DNA of 64,000 nucleotides from positions 42,709,001-42,773,000 of the forward strand of contig NC_070614.1 in NCBI RefSeq assembly GCF_027172205.1, read 5' to 3'. Position 1 is the first letter of the stretch, and each line of letters opens with the position of its first letter. The notes under the pieces are model-generated. The model was not told where the DNA came from, ran no database searches, and saw only the letters and a program-made list of their open reading frames with translations. The translations under genes were made by a program, and so were the position numbers. Below are positions 26,811-37,968 of this stretch, piece after piece. This DNA is from Podarcis raffonei (taxonomy: Eukaryota > Chordata > Lepidosauria > Squamata > Lacertidae).

Positions 26811-29800
26811 TTATTTTTGCCAGGCACATAAAGCTGAATACTCACAAGTTAAATGTGTGATGTGTGTAAGTAGTGAGTTCTATCTCTCTCTCTCCTCTCT
26901 CCCCCTCCCTCCCTCCCTCCCTCCCTCCCTCCCTCCCTCTCTCTCTCTGTGTGTGTGTGTGTGCAGGTAAAAAGGTAAAGGTAAATGACTCCTGGATGGT
27001 TAAGTCCAGTCAAGGGGACTATGGGGTGCAATGCTCATCTCGCTTCAGGCCAAAAGTGTCGGTGTTTATCCACAGACAGCTTTGACCACATGACTAAACT
27101 GCATCTGGCGCAACAGAACACCGTGATAGAAGCCAGAGCGCATGGAAACACCATTTACCTTTCAGCCACAGTGGTAGCTATTTATCTACTTGCACTGGAA
27201 TGCTTTTGAACTGCTAGGTTGGCAGAAGCTGGGACAGAACAACAGGAGCTCACCCCGTTGCACAGATTTGAACCGCTGACCTTTTGATTTGCACACCCAA
27301 GAGGCTCAGTGGTTTAGCCCACAGCACCACCCACTTCAATCAGCTGGCAGTAGTGTTCAATGTGGAGAGATGTTGGTACTTACCTATCCTGCCATCACAT
27401 GCTTAATGAATGAAAAGGGGTTTTAGCAAAAATAAAAATAAAAAAATACAGTGAAAGATATTAATATTCTCCCTAATATTAATCAGGAGTGTGTTCTAGA
27501 GTGTTGTTGCTACCACTCTGAATGAATGATTCCTTGTAAGTGGAGAAGGAACATTAAGTGGCACATGAATGTTCAGATTGAACAAGGCTCACTATATTTA
27601 CAGAATACTGAGAAACAACCATTTGAGTAATTATCTTCTTCCTGACTATGGGGCAAGTGATGGAACGAACCCTGAAAAGTGCAGACAACCCACCTGGTTA
27701 AATTGTTTGGGCCATACAATGGCATCCTCATGAATGGTGAACGATTTTTCCTGGGCACCCAGAGAGTCTACCTTCCCAGCTTTGACTCTAAGAAAGGACT
27801 GATTTGGAAACATGAGCCAGTTTATAATGTCAAAGTAAGCAATTAATTTGCCATTTTCGTCAAAGTGCACCTTTTCTCCTGCACTGTTGTTAAACGAAAT
27901 ACTTCTGAGAATGTGATGGAGCTAAATAATAAAAATAAGAAAGAATATATAAATGCTCTTATTATATTATCATACAACACAGTGAAAATACATCCAAGGC
28001 TCAGGATTATGATCCCATGAAATCTTTGTGCAAGCTAATGTTAGAAACAGCAAAAGGTCACTTAAAATCCCAAACCATGGAATATTGGCCACATCTGCAC
28101 CACTACTTTAACTTCCACTGTTTTGTGTTACACTAAAGAACTTTCCTCATTGTAGGCTTATCAAGAGAGGTTAAGATTTTTCCATAAAGAGACCTCTTCT
28201 ATCTTTAAAAGACCACAATCCCCATGGTTTAAGTCTGTGGTATGGATGTATCTATTGTGGAGTGAGATATTGCGACTGCCAACGATATGGTTGGCAGCCC
28301 TGTTGCTGCTTCTGGTATTTTCAAAACTGCAAGGAAAGGGGCAGTGATACCCTCTTCTGCTTCTCCAGTAAGGCAGCTGGGGAACGGCTTTGGCTCACTG
28401 GTGACTCATGCTTTAAATGCAGAAGGTTCCAGGTTCAATCCCTGGTATCTCCATCAAAAACTTGGGCGTTGCTGGCAGTGTAGACAATACTGATCTACAT
28501 GGACCAGTGGTCTCCACTTGGTAGAAAGCAGCTTTCTATGCAATTGTAGCCACTCTAAAGAAATATTTGATACCCTAGCTCCAACATAGTAAAAACATAT
28601 TTCAAGCCTACTCTACACTTAGAAATCCTAGAGTGAAGTTCAATACATAATCAAACCTAAACGAAACATCAACGACAGAGGTCACATGGATCCAATATGT
28701 CAGGCATGTTCATCTCCACCAAAGAACAGATGAACTTAAAACTAACCAAAGTTTTAATCAAATAAATGATCCCACCATCTTCTCCGATCCTCCGCAAGGA
28801 ATGGTTGAATTACATACTGGACAAAATATCAGAGCAGCACAATGATTTGGAACTCCCTCCACAAAAAAGATGCACAGCTGAACCTGCTACCTTGATTGTG
28901 AAGGGATGGAAAGAAATTCTTTTACAAACTAAGAGGAGTTCTGTTAATCTCCGCTGCAGAGGCAAAATAAAAGGCTTGAAGTATGGTAAAGGTTTTGTAT
29001 GAGATTGACTTTCTTGTTAATCTCATGGAAGGTTGATAAAGCTCGACCATCATTGTTTCACCAAAAGATACATAAGTATCTTCAGCTTTCATCTGATCAG
29101 GACATTACCTACCACAGTTGTTGATTTGGAAGTTCCCATCTTACTCCATCAGCCATTCCCCTGAGCTTGAATTGGGAGAAAACCATAGGCTAGATGTATT
29201 GTAAAGTTTTTCTCTGAGAATAATTTTCTTGTTAATCTCATGGAAGCTTGAAAAAGGTTGCCCATTTCCCCCCACCAAAATATATGGAGGCATCTTCAGG
29301 ACATTACCTGCCACGGTTGTGAATTTGGAAGCTCCCGTCTTACTCCCTCTGCCATTCCCCTGAGCTTGAATTGGGATGAATGCATGGTGTGCAAAGCATG
29401 TGCCACCGCATAGACTGCATTGTAAATGGTATAGGTATGAGCAGTCATTTTAATTTCAAAAACAGACATGGGAAGTGCCTCCATCTTCTCCTCCCCAGTG
29501 CAGATTTGCCCACCTATATTATCTGCCACTGAACTGGGGAATGAACAGTTAAATGACTCTTCCCAGAAGTCCTTGATAAAACCATCTTCTTTTTCTGTGC
29601 TTGGGTTTTTGGTCTGAAGGAACTTCTGGAAAGCTAAGAGATTCACTGAGTGAATGGCAAGGGAAAGAGAACCATGAAGGAAACTTATGTCCCAATATCT
29701 TTGAAATGGAAATGATGTGATATCCACCTGGGCTGTCATGAACCAGACTTTGCCCTTGGTCCTCATTGGTATATGTTCAAATTGTACAACTTGGGGCACC

Positions 29801-31944
29801 ATTTTCAATGCCATCATGGTCTGAATTTCTCCATGTACAACCACAACATTCGCAGTGCTTCCCATAATAACACTGACACTGTGAAAGCCCTCCCCCACCA
29901 TGTCAGTGATACCACTTGATGTTGTTTGTTTGGGGAATTTTTCTATGAAGTCAAAGCAGATGCCACTCTGGGAAAACATTGGGAGTACATTCTCTATAAA
30001 CCCTTCTGTATTTTCCCCATCTTGAGAAACCACTCCAATCCATGTCCACTGGAAATGCAGCAATATCTTGATCATTCCTCTATATTGATGGTCTCCATTT
30101 GGAAACATCTGGTGGAAGAAAACTCCTTGAGATTGTTTATTCATGACTGGGGAAGAACCATATATAAGCTAAGGATTTAAAAAAAGAAGTAAGGGGGGAA
30201 AGTGATTTTCAATTTTAAAAAGTTGCTTTTGTGCATTTGCGTTGTGTGTGTGAATTTTTAGTGAGAGGCTTGCCATATTGTGGTGATTATATTCAAACAT
30301 CAATGGAAACCCAATCCATCCTTCAATGTTTATATAAGGGGGATTAATGTGAATGAGAGCCAATTGCTTCTATCAGTGGGAGGCAATGCCACACAAAGGT
30401 ATGTATGACCCACTACTATGAGACTGCAGAGAGCAGCTCATTTTACATTTTGTGTTCAAACAACAGATTTTATCTTGAAGCTGCTCACAATAGTGACAGC
30501 ATTATTATGATTATTTTTTAAAAAAATATTACAATCGGTATAACAATGCAAACTCACAGTGATTAAAAAAAAATCAGAAATAGCTACTGCATGAGTGAAT
30601 TCTCCAATGATGAGTGGAGGATACAATCCTGCCAGGGTCACCTTCTACTGTTCATTTTTGGCAGGGACTATACTGGTGAGGCAGATCCTACAGATTGCAA
30701 GATTGAATTCTCTGCTTCCCTGCTGGGGTCTACTTTCCCTGTGCATTCCCTGCAAAGAACACGCCGAGGAAGCAGACCCTTGCAAGCAGCAGGATTGAAA
30801 CCTCAGCTCACCAGATGCTCTGCCTAGGGGATTCTACTGCTCCATCTGACCGTGTGTTTCAGTCCACTGCTTGGTACAGTCACGCACTAACAAATCTTCC
30901 TAACCAAGACCCTGCCCCCGACGGCGTGAGAGCACTCCTGGGGGCCAGACTGAGTCTGGGACTGTCTCTACCTAACTCATTTCGTTCCATTCAAATTGGC
31001 CAAATTAAGTTCAGGAATTGGGCTTTGGCTGAATCTGATGCACCATCCTTACAACTCTTCCTTTACTGCTCTCTCTGTGTATTCATGTGTCAGCGATGGA
31101 TAGATCTGTCAATATTTAATCCCAGTTTTGTATTTTAAAATCTTATGTTTAATTCTCCACACAACCACATCAATTAGCTTTTTAAAAAAAGCCTCAAGAA
31201 AATTCATAAATACAAATCTTATATACTATTTTTGCATTACATGCACATTTTTGCAAAGCAATTTCACCAATACATTGCATTTTAATGTTATTTTTACTAA
31301 CGTGCATTTTTATGCACAGTTTAGCTTCCTCTATGCATTTTTGACACATTGTTTGACAGGATACATTCTTTGCACAATTCGAGGAAGCGTGAATTTTGGA
31401 GAATGGCTGCATTTCATTTCGTGTATTGCTTCTGAAAGCGAGAATTCGGTGAAATTCAGGTGTGAATGAATTTGCATCTTACTTGTGGTATTTTGTAGGT
31501 ACACAGGATGGGTGCCATATGAAGACAGACATTAGAGTTAGGTCCCCCAATGACTGCTATTGGAGTGCTCTCAGCATCACATTTATAGTTAGGGATGACC
31601 TTGGCCCTTCTTGAGAGAAGCTCCATTGAGGCTTCATAGGTCCAGCTTGCACTGAAATGGCTGTTATAAATGTGGAAGCCCAGGGTGACGTTGGGCAAGA
31701 TCTGGGGAGTTTCATTGATCTCCTTTACAGCAAATGCCAAGGCCAGGATGTGCTGGTAGAGGTGAGTCAGCACCCTGTATTGAGAGTTACATGCCACATT
31801 ACAGTTCATCTGCTTCAGATCACAACACTGACTTCTTTTCAGTGCAGTATCCAATTCAAAAATAGTTTATAATCTCATATTTCCCAGGTGTGTAAAATAA
31901 TAGATTATGAAACAGTATCTGAATCAGTAGTATATGTGGTCATC

Positions 31945-31999
<55 letters not shown>

Positions 32000-32168
32000 T
32001 TATTATTTATACCCTGCCCATCTGGCTGGGTTTCCCCAGCCACACTGGGTGGCTTCCAACAAAACACTAAAATACAATAACCTATTAAACATTAAAAGCT
32101 TCCCTAAACAGGGCTGCCTTCAGATGTCTTCTAAAAGTTTGGTAGTTATTTTTCTCTTTGATATGCAT

Positions 32169-32212
<44 letters not shown>

Positions 32213-33097
32213 CATACACACCATACACACACAAGCAGATGTGCACAGACCTTCTCCCCACATTTCCACTGACTTGATCAGGTTAGTATGTGTACAAGCA
32301 AGAATTCCTATAAGCAGAAAAATGACTCCTTCTCTATTCTTCAAAGGATTACTGTACCCAACAGTGAATGTGCCTTTTTATCCACTGCTACAACTACTTA
32401 GGCTTTAGTGAAGGGGGAGGGCTAAGAAAATAATAGTTGAACTTGGCTTATGTGTTAGCTGCTCTGTACTAGGAAATACATTAAATTTTTCAAGATGCAT
32501 TATACCTCCACTTTTTCCTACCAAATTGAGTAGGAAAACTTAACGATCTGTTTACAATACCCCAATTTAAATCAGTTCCAGGATTTCTGTCAAATCTCCC
32601 AAAGTGAAATGGAGAGAGAACACAAATATTATCTTGCCTAATACACTGCTTATTGCCATATTGAGTTTACATAACTTCCAGAGGATGGGTTTAGATATCA
32701 GATTCCTGCCTGTTTAAATGGAAGATCAAATGCGGTGGATGTAAGGAAATGAGGGTCTAATTAATTGTCAGACCACTGGAGCTAAATCCAAGTGAAGTCC
32801 AACAGGCAGCCTGGGTATGTTATAAATTTCTTTTGGGTATATTATATTTGTTTGTTTTCAAAATTCAGCTACTTACATATGGTCATCTGAAAATTCCCGA
32901 GATGGGTGTTTTTCAAAGGATAGGGTATCTGAAAATATGTAGATCTGAGAAATAATGCCAGCAATGATGAGATCTCCTGATTGATAATATTTGTGAAGAA
33001 TAGGGACAGGTTCTCTGATGGAACACTGAGAAATATGCAGAAACGTGCACATCCCCTGCACCAACAGTAAGAGCACCAGCAACCGAAACACTACCAT
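21376..33097 (-). CDS. V2R gene D (type 2), six exons, open reading frame complete (876 aa)
   Basis: Vomeronasal type-2 receptor. Exons (minus): 32877-33097, 31483-31774, 29308-30168, 27694-27921, 23406-23532, 21376-22277. Lengths are 221, 292, 861, 228, 127 and 902 bases, giving 877 codons with stop; phases agree and every junction has GT/AG. Exon 1 encodes a signal peptide, exons 2-4 the ligand-binding clamshell, exon 5 the cysteine-rich linker ([18 protein letters not shown]). Exon 6 begins Met-Asp-Asp-Cys, contains seven helices and the family C signatures [21 protein letters not shown] and FPKCY, and ends Arg-Lys-Asn. A near-identical spare exon 1 lies 0.7 kb upstream, so the true promoter is not certain. 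Intron 4 is enlarged by an L2 retrotransposon in antisense, and the end of exon 3 has been copied into intron 3. Confidence 0.88.
22900..23060 (-). repeat. Degenerate repeat in gene D intron 5
   Basis: Three imperfect copies of an AATGTTGGAGGGTATG-like motif (about 22830, 22873 and 23086) surround a stretch with TGGATGGGGTATAAATAGTAAAGTTATTGTTATTA, which looks like an old L2-type 3' tail. Confidence 0.35.
24095..26455 (+). mobile_element. L2-clade non-LTR retrotransposon, 5'-truncated, inside gene D intron 4
   Basis: A single open frame of about 710 codons (24101-26233) encodes the reverse transcriptase and C-terminal region of an L2/CR1-group LINE. Visible are the finger/palm stretches around [45 protein letters not shown] and KSLGVIFD, and the C-terminal block [19 protein letters not shown]. 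The catalytic box normally reading Tyr-Ala-Asp-Asp reads Tyr-Ala-Glu-Asp here (GAA at 25382-25384). The endonuclease region is absent, so it inserted truncated. A 3' UTR with GGCTGGGGAGGGCGGGATAT is followed by an (AAT)n tail at about 26399-26455. It is GC-rich compared with its surroundings and lies antisense to the host gene. Confidence 0.9.
26772..26818. repeat. (TTTA)n microsatellite
   Basis: Uninterrupted TTTA/TATT tetranucleotide run in gene D intron 4. Confidence 0.9.
26880..26964. repeat. Compound (CT)n/(CCCT)n/(GT)n microsatellite
   Basis: Pyrimidine-rich repeats pass from TCTC through CCCT tetranucleotides to a TG dinucleotide run, directly beside a Sauria SINE tail. Confidence 0.9.
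26965..27337 (-). mobile_element. Sauria SINE, older copy, in gene D intron 4
   Basis: Same architecture as the copy at 5966-6327: (CCTTTA)-type tail at the left, tRNA-like head at the right, and the CAAGTAGATAAATAG core. It is more diverged from the copy at 5966. Confidence 0.85.
28380..28550 (+). mobile_element. tRNA-derived SINE fragment in gene D intron 3
   Basis: A Pol III B-box-like GGTTCAATCCC at about 28432 is followed by a body with GTGTAGACAATACTGATC and GGACCAGTGGTCT, a layout of a tRNA-related SINE. Family not assigned. Confidence 0.5.
28980..29377 (-). repeat. Tandem duplication of exon 3 end plus splice donor (gene D)
   Basis: Two copies, about 28980-29177 and 29197-29377, are offset by roughly 205-215 bases. 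The right copy is the real end of exon 3 with donor at 29307. The left copy repeats the last ~70 bases of the exon and still has a GTAATG donor near 29108, so a decoy 5' splice site lies about 200 bases inside intron 3. Confidence 0.8.
31948..32130 (-). mobile_element. 3' tail of an L2/CR1-type LINE with (TAA)n, gene D intron 1
   Basis: An AAT triplet run of about 50 bases is followed by a segment that on the minus strand reads GGCTGGGGAAACCCAGCC...GGGTATAAATAATAAATTATT. Same family as 3172-3300. Confidence 0.65.
32168..32210. repeat. (CA)n microsatellite
   Basis: About 20 CA dinucleotides in gene D intron 1. Confidence 0.95.
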
Positions 33098-33565
33098 CTT
33101 GAAAGGGATTATTCATTTAGGCACAAGTTCATCTCATCTGTTACTGCCGTTCCAGTGATCCTGAGCAGCAAAACTCGTATGGTCACTCACTCAGCTGATT
33201 CAAAGCCAGACTGATGAGTATATGTATGTCTATAGACTGAACTCTGTATATAAGTTATTCATTAGACACCCCAGTCTCATTTTTATCATTCTGCAGGCGG
33301 ACAGAGGAGGTCCCTAGGGAAGGGAAGAAGATGTAATTTTGAATAATCTTGTAATTACAGAAGTAATCACTTGCTTTGAGTTACAAATTCTCTGTAATGA
33401 TTCAACAAAAATATGTTCATCACATCTCAGCCAAAGCCTTTTCTTAAGTGGGAGAGATAGATGCTAGGCCCCTTCTTTTATTCAAACACACTGGCTGGGA
33501 TGGCTGTAAATTTATTTACAGAATACTACCGTTCCCCTCCCAGGGGGGAAAATTCACCTACTTAC

Positions 33566-33786
33566 ATATGGTCATCTGAAAATTCCTGAGATGGGTGTTT
33601 TTCAAAGGATAGGGTATCTGAAAATATATAGATCTGTGAAATAATGCCAGCAATGATGAGATCTCCTGACTGATAATATTTGTGAAGAATAGGGACAGGT
33701 TCTCTGATGGAACACTGAGGAAGAGGAAGAAACTTGCACATCCCCTGCAGTGGCAGTAAGAGCACCAGCAACCTAAACACTACCAT
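33566..33786 (-). pseudogene. Spare V2R exon 1 upstream of gene D
   Basis: A 221-base first exon, open and with an intact GTAAGT donor, nearly identical to gene D exon 1 (32877-33097). It encodes a signal peptide and the [15 protein letters not shown] segment. The 5' flanks also match (33100-33480 against 33790-34165), so exon and promoter were copied together in a ~0.69 kb tandem duplication, or this is the last piece of a deleted type-2 gene. Since phase and donor are good, it could also serve as an alternative first exon of gene D. Called a relic by default. Confidence 0.7.
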
Positions 33787-34194
33787 CTTGCAAGGGATTA
33801 TTCATGTAGGCACAAGTTCACCTCTTCTGTTACTGTCATTCAAGTGACTGTGAGCTGTAGAGACTAACTTGAATGGTCACTCACACAGCTGATTCAAAGC
33901 CAGACTCATGAGTCTCTGTATATCTATAGACACAACCATGTATAGTTCATAGTTATTAATAAGACCCTCCATTCTTAGTTTCATTATTTGCATGTGGGCA
34001 CAGAAGAGGGAAGGGGAGAAGATGTGATTCTGAATAATTACAGGAGAGGTAATCACTTGCTTTGAATGACAGTTTCTGTGAAATATTTGAAAGAAAACAT
34101 GTTCATCCTATCTCAGCCAAAGCCTTTTCTTAAGTGGGAGAGATATATGCTAGATCCCTTCTTCTTTTTCTTTTTAGTGTACTATTAATATTTA

Positions 34195-34593
34195 AAAAAT
34201 ATGCCCCACAGAGGACCTTAAGGTCCATATATAGCAACACCCTAGAGGTCCCGGGCCCTAAGGAAATTAGATTAGCCTCAACCAGAGCCAGGGCCTTCTC
34301 AACACTGGCTCCAGCCTGGTGGAATGCTCTGTCTCATGAGACCAGGGCACTACGGAATCTGATTTCTTTCTGCAGGGCCTGTAAGACAGAGTTGTTCCAC
34401 CTGGCCTTTGGCTTGGAATCAGTTTGATTTCCTCCCCCTCTTTCTTTTTCCTTTCTGCTCCTATGAAGAGATTGAACCCTAATATTTTAATGTTGTATTT
34501 TAATCTTTTAAATAGTATTTTAATCAACTTGTTTTTATTATTGGTTGTTAGCAACTCTGAGCCTGGTCTTGGCTGGGGAGGGTGGGGTATAAA

Positions 34594-34647
<54 letters not shown>

Positions 34648-34650
34648 AGT
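34195..34650 (+). mobile_element. L2 LINE 3' fragment
   Basis: Encodes the last ~75 residues of an L2 ORF2 ([34 protein letters not shown]). It is followed by a 3' UTR with GGCTGGGGAGGGTGGGGTATAAAT and a (TTA)n tail of about 60 bases. Same family as the copy at 24095-26455, but shorter and older. Confidence 0.88.
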
Positions 34651-35066
34651 TTAAAGAACAAATAACTTTGACTTAGTATATTTGCAGTTGCAGAATATTA
34701 TGTTCAATGCAGGTAGGTGATAGTTAAATTGCTAATACGTTTTACATAGATTAAACTGTTACAGACTGACTAACTCTCAGGCAGACTGCAGCACAACACA
34801 ACAAACTTGCTGCTCTAACTGTTAAGACTGTTCAACTAACTGCCATAACTGCCACAGAGTGTATGACATCCCAGAGTTCTACTGTTCTTTCCATTAACCC
34901 TTTACATATGTGAATGTTAGAGCAATTCACATATTAGTTTAAGCATTTAAAACACTGATGGGAGCCAGGTAGATTGTAGTCAATCTATTTATAAAATAGA
35001 ATACACCCATTTATTAAATAGGTGGCAACTGTCAAATAGAACACATCTACATATGACATTCCTCAC
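34651..35066. other. Intergenic sequence between L2 fragment and orphan exon 5
   Basis: AT-rich, no reading frame or repeat recognised. It occupies the place where a type-2 7TM exon would be expected. Confidence 0.4.
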
Positions 35067-35193
35067 CTTTTTGGTTTGAAATCTTTACTTCTGGACATGG
35101 AAAGCAACCATAGCAGCAAAATGCCTTCCCTTCTTTTTTAGCTCTTCTATAACCTGAACTGCAGTGATCATTACATATGGAAATGGGATATAT
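35067..35193 (-). pseudogene. Orphan V2R exon 5 (type 2)
   Basis: A complete 127-base cysteine-rich exon, open, with an AG acceptor and a GTGAGG donor. It encodes CNDHCSSGYRRAKKEG and FCCYGCFPCPE. No exon 4 lies upstream and no 7TM exon lies downstream on the minus strand before the next gene. It is a surviving single exon of a deleted type-2 gene, and the homologue of the half exon at 12600-12645. Confidence 0.85.
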
Positions 35194-35882
35194 CTGTTAG
35201 TAAGTGATAAAGTAGTTTTTATACAACCCAAACACAAGTTGTGGAGCATTTATTTCATAATTATTTCTCTGCAGTGAAGGAATGGATTGATACTGTCATA
35301 TGGAAATAATATGAATTCTTGAGTGTACATCGTATTTATGTGGTGTACTTCCCTATAACTGGAATCCTTCACCCACATTAAGAAAGGAAGAGACAAAACA
35401 GAAATAATGACAGTGTCACTTGAATTCTGTACATTTGTCTTCAGCATTTTAACATCCACTTCAAAATCAGGAAACAATGTGACTTTTTGAACATTGAGGA
35501 ATTATTCAATATATCCCAAAATGAGGCAGGATGATGGTTCTTCTACTCTTAACTTTCTCTTAACTCTGTCAGGATTCCTGGGAGCTGACAGCTTCCTGGT
35601 TCCCCAACAGAGAAAATGGCATTTTTCAGAGCATCAGGGGTAGTTCCCCTGTTCACGCTTGTCTCCAGAGTGAATTCAATAGTCAATATCTATGATTGCC
35701 TAACATCAATCACCACAAGGAAAATCTAGAAAAAACATCTAGGAAAAAAATCTAGGAAAAAACATCTAGGAAAAAATCTAGGAAAAATTATGTAAGGCAG
35801 CTGCTGAACAAGTGTTTGCAAATATTCAACTGGACACAAAGAAAAAAGCACAAGATACAGCAAAGTACAGGTTATTGTTTGT
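35194..35882. other. 3' flank of gene E, shared with gene C
   Basis: Matches 12646-13292. Near 35725-35790 an AAAAATCTAGGA-like motif is repeated four times, against two in the gene C copy. No gene. Confidence 0.6.
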
Positions 35883-37178
35883 TTACTTTCTCTTCCTTAT
35901 TAGCTGTTCTCTATTGTTCAGCTCAGGCCTCAGAATGATTATGTAACATTTGGGGGAAAAGATGCAGCCCAGCAGCCCACCACCGGAGGCTAAGATGGAG
36001 AAGATCTCCACAGCCACCATATATTTGCCCTTGGTGCTCAGGTAGGAAGGAATAAAAGACAGCCAAACACTGCAGAAGACCAACATGCTAAAAGTGATAA
36101 ACTTGGCTTCGTTGAAACTGTCTGGTAACTTCCTGGCAAGGAAAGCCACAGCAAAACTAACAGTTGCCAGGCAGCTCATGTAGATGAGGACACAGTAAAA
36201 CATGGCCACACTCCCCTCATTACATTCTAGTATAATTTCTTCTATCACAGAGTGCATGTCCACATCTGGGTAGGGGGGAGAGGTTGCCAGCCACACAGTA
36301 CATATGCCTGCTTGGACTATGGAGCAGGAAAGAAGAATGGAGTGGCCAAGTCCTTTCCCCACCCATTTCCTCATCCTGGATTCTGGTTTTGTAGCCATGA
36401 AGGCCAAAACCACCATGCAGGTTTTTGCCAGGACGCATGAAACAGCAGTTGAGAAGATGATGCCAAAAGCTGTTTGTCGGAGGAGGCACGTCACCTTCTC
36501 AGGTCGGCCAATGAAGAGCAATGCACAAAGGAAGCAGAGCAGGAGAGAGATGAGGAGAGCATAGGTGAGGTTTCGGTTGTTTGCAATGACAATGGGTGTG
36601 TCATGGTGTTTTATAAATGTACCTAGTACCAGAGCTGTGATCAAGGAAAGGGAAAGAGAGAAACAGGCTAAACTGATGCCCAAAGGTTCTTCATAAGACA
36701 AGAAGCTGATATCCTTGGATAGACATCCATCGCGGTTCTTGCTTGGATATTCTTTGTCTGGGCATTTATTACAGTCATTCATATCTGGGGAAAAAATAAG
36801 GAAATGACCTTTAGTTCATATCACATCAGCTTCCTGAAATGCTGACTTTCTGTATGAGAAGAAAAGAGCTCTGCTCAAATTAAAACACGTTTAATACTGT
36901 CTGATGCTCTGTAATGTGGTATTGTTGCATTTAATTGGTTCAGAGCTATTGGTCTGTAAATTGCAGAGCCTGGGCCATTCCTCCTCACGATTTTGGAACA
37001 TATCATTACACTAGCCTGGGTGTAGCCTGTGTAAGTCAAAAGGAATGAAAAGCCCCTTCTAGATATGATTTGAACCACATACCACCTTGCTACTCTCAAT
37101 GCAGAGTCATTCTCATTAGATTAACATATTTAGACTATCTGAAGGGCAATGATCACAAAGAGGCAGGATCACACAAAC

Positions 37179-37496
37179 AACTGAGACATGACTCTGCTCG
37201 TGTGGAGATGGCAATCTGGAAACAGTGGCTCATGTTCTCCTGTCCTGTCCCCTTTATAAAGATCTGAGGAATGAGATCATCACCCCACTCTTACTTACCA
37301 TCCCAGGCCGCCCATCTGCGGCCACATCGTTCTTTCTTTTATCAGATCAAAATGATCAGACAACAGCAAAGGTTGCTGAACGATAATCTTGGTCATTTGA
37401 TTGCCCTTTTTACCCATTGTTGTCTTTTTATTTGTATATATTGCTTGTTTTATGTTACTATAGCTGGTGGCTAATGCGAATAAAGTTTATCTATCT
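37179..37496 (+). mobile_element. Non-LTR retrotransposon 3' end, clade not assigned, gene E intron 5
   Basis: A reading frame fragment with Cys-Gly-Asp-Gly-Asn-Leu-Glu-Thr-Val-Ala-His-Val-Leu-Leu-Ser-Cys resembles the cysteine-histidine region near the C terminus of LINE reverse transcriptases. It is followed by a tail with GCGAATAAAGTTTATCTATC. Absent from the same intron in B and C. Confidence 0.5.
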
Positions 37497-37968
37497 TCTT
37501 CTTATAGTAAAAGCTATGGTTTTCCCAGTAGTGTTGTATGGAAGTGAGAGCTGGACCATAAAGAAGGCTGATCGCTGAAGAATTGATGCTTTTGAATTAT
37601 GGTGCTGGAGGAGACTCTTGAGAGTTCCATGGACTGCAAGAAGAACAAACCCATCCATTCTTAAGGAAATCAGCCCTGAGTGCTCACTGGAAGGACAAAT
37701 CCTGAAGCTGAGGCTCCAATACTTTGACTACCTCATGAGAAAAGAAGACTCCCTGGAAAAGACCCTGATGTTGGGAAAGATGGAGGGCACAAGGAGAAGG
37801 GGACGACAGAGAGCGAGATGGTTGGATAGTGTTCTCGAAGCTACAAGCATGAGTTTGACCAAACTGCGGGAGGCAGTGGAAGACAGAAGTGCCTGGCGTG
37901 CTCTGGTCCATGGGGTCACGAAGAGTCGTACACGACTAAACAACTAAACAACAACAACAACATCTTCT
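37497..37968 (+). mobile_element. BovB (RTE-clade) LINE 3' fragment, gene E intron 5
   Basis: Encodes the very characteristic BovB C terminus: RRIDAFELWCWRRLLRVPW, SILKEISPECSLEGQILKL, GRQRARWLDSV and WRALVHGVTKSRTRLNN, followed by an (AAC)n tail. A TGA sits just before the RRIDAF stretch, so the fragment is dead. Gene B and C intron 5 lack it; the flanking TAGATCATCTC sequence lines up across all three. Confidence 0.9.

Noticed and set aside
28766-29002. 78-codon plus-strand frame in gene D intron 3
   Set aside because: No recognisable domain, no splice or start context, and it runs into the duplicated exon 3 segment; chance frame.
30591-31138. Possible small genes in gene D intron 2
   Set aside because: Short overlapping frames of unknown similarity; no evidence beyond openness.
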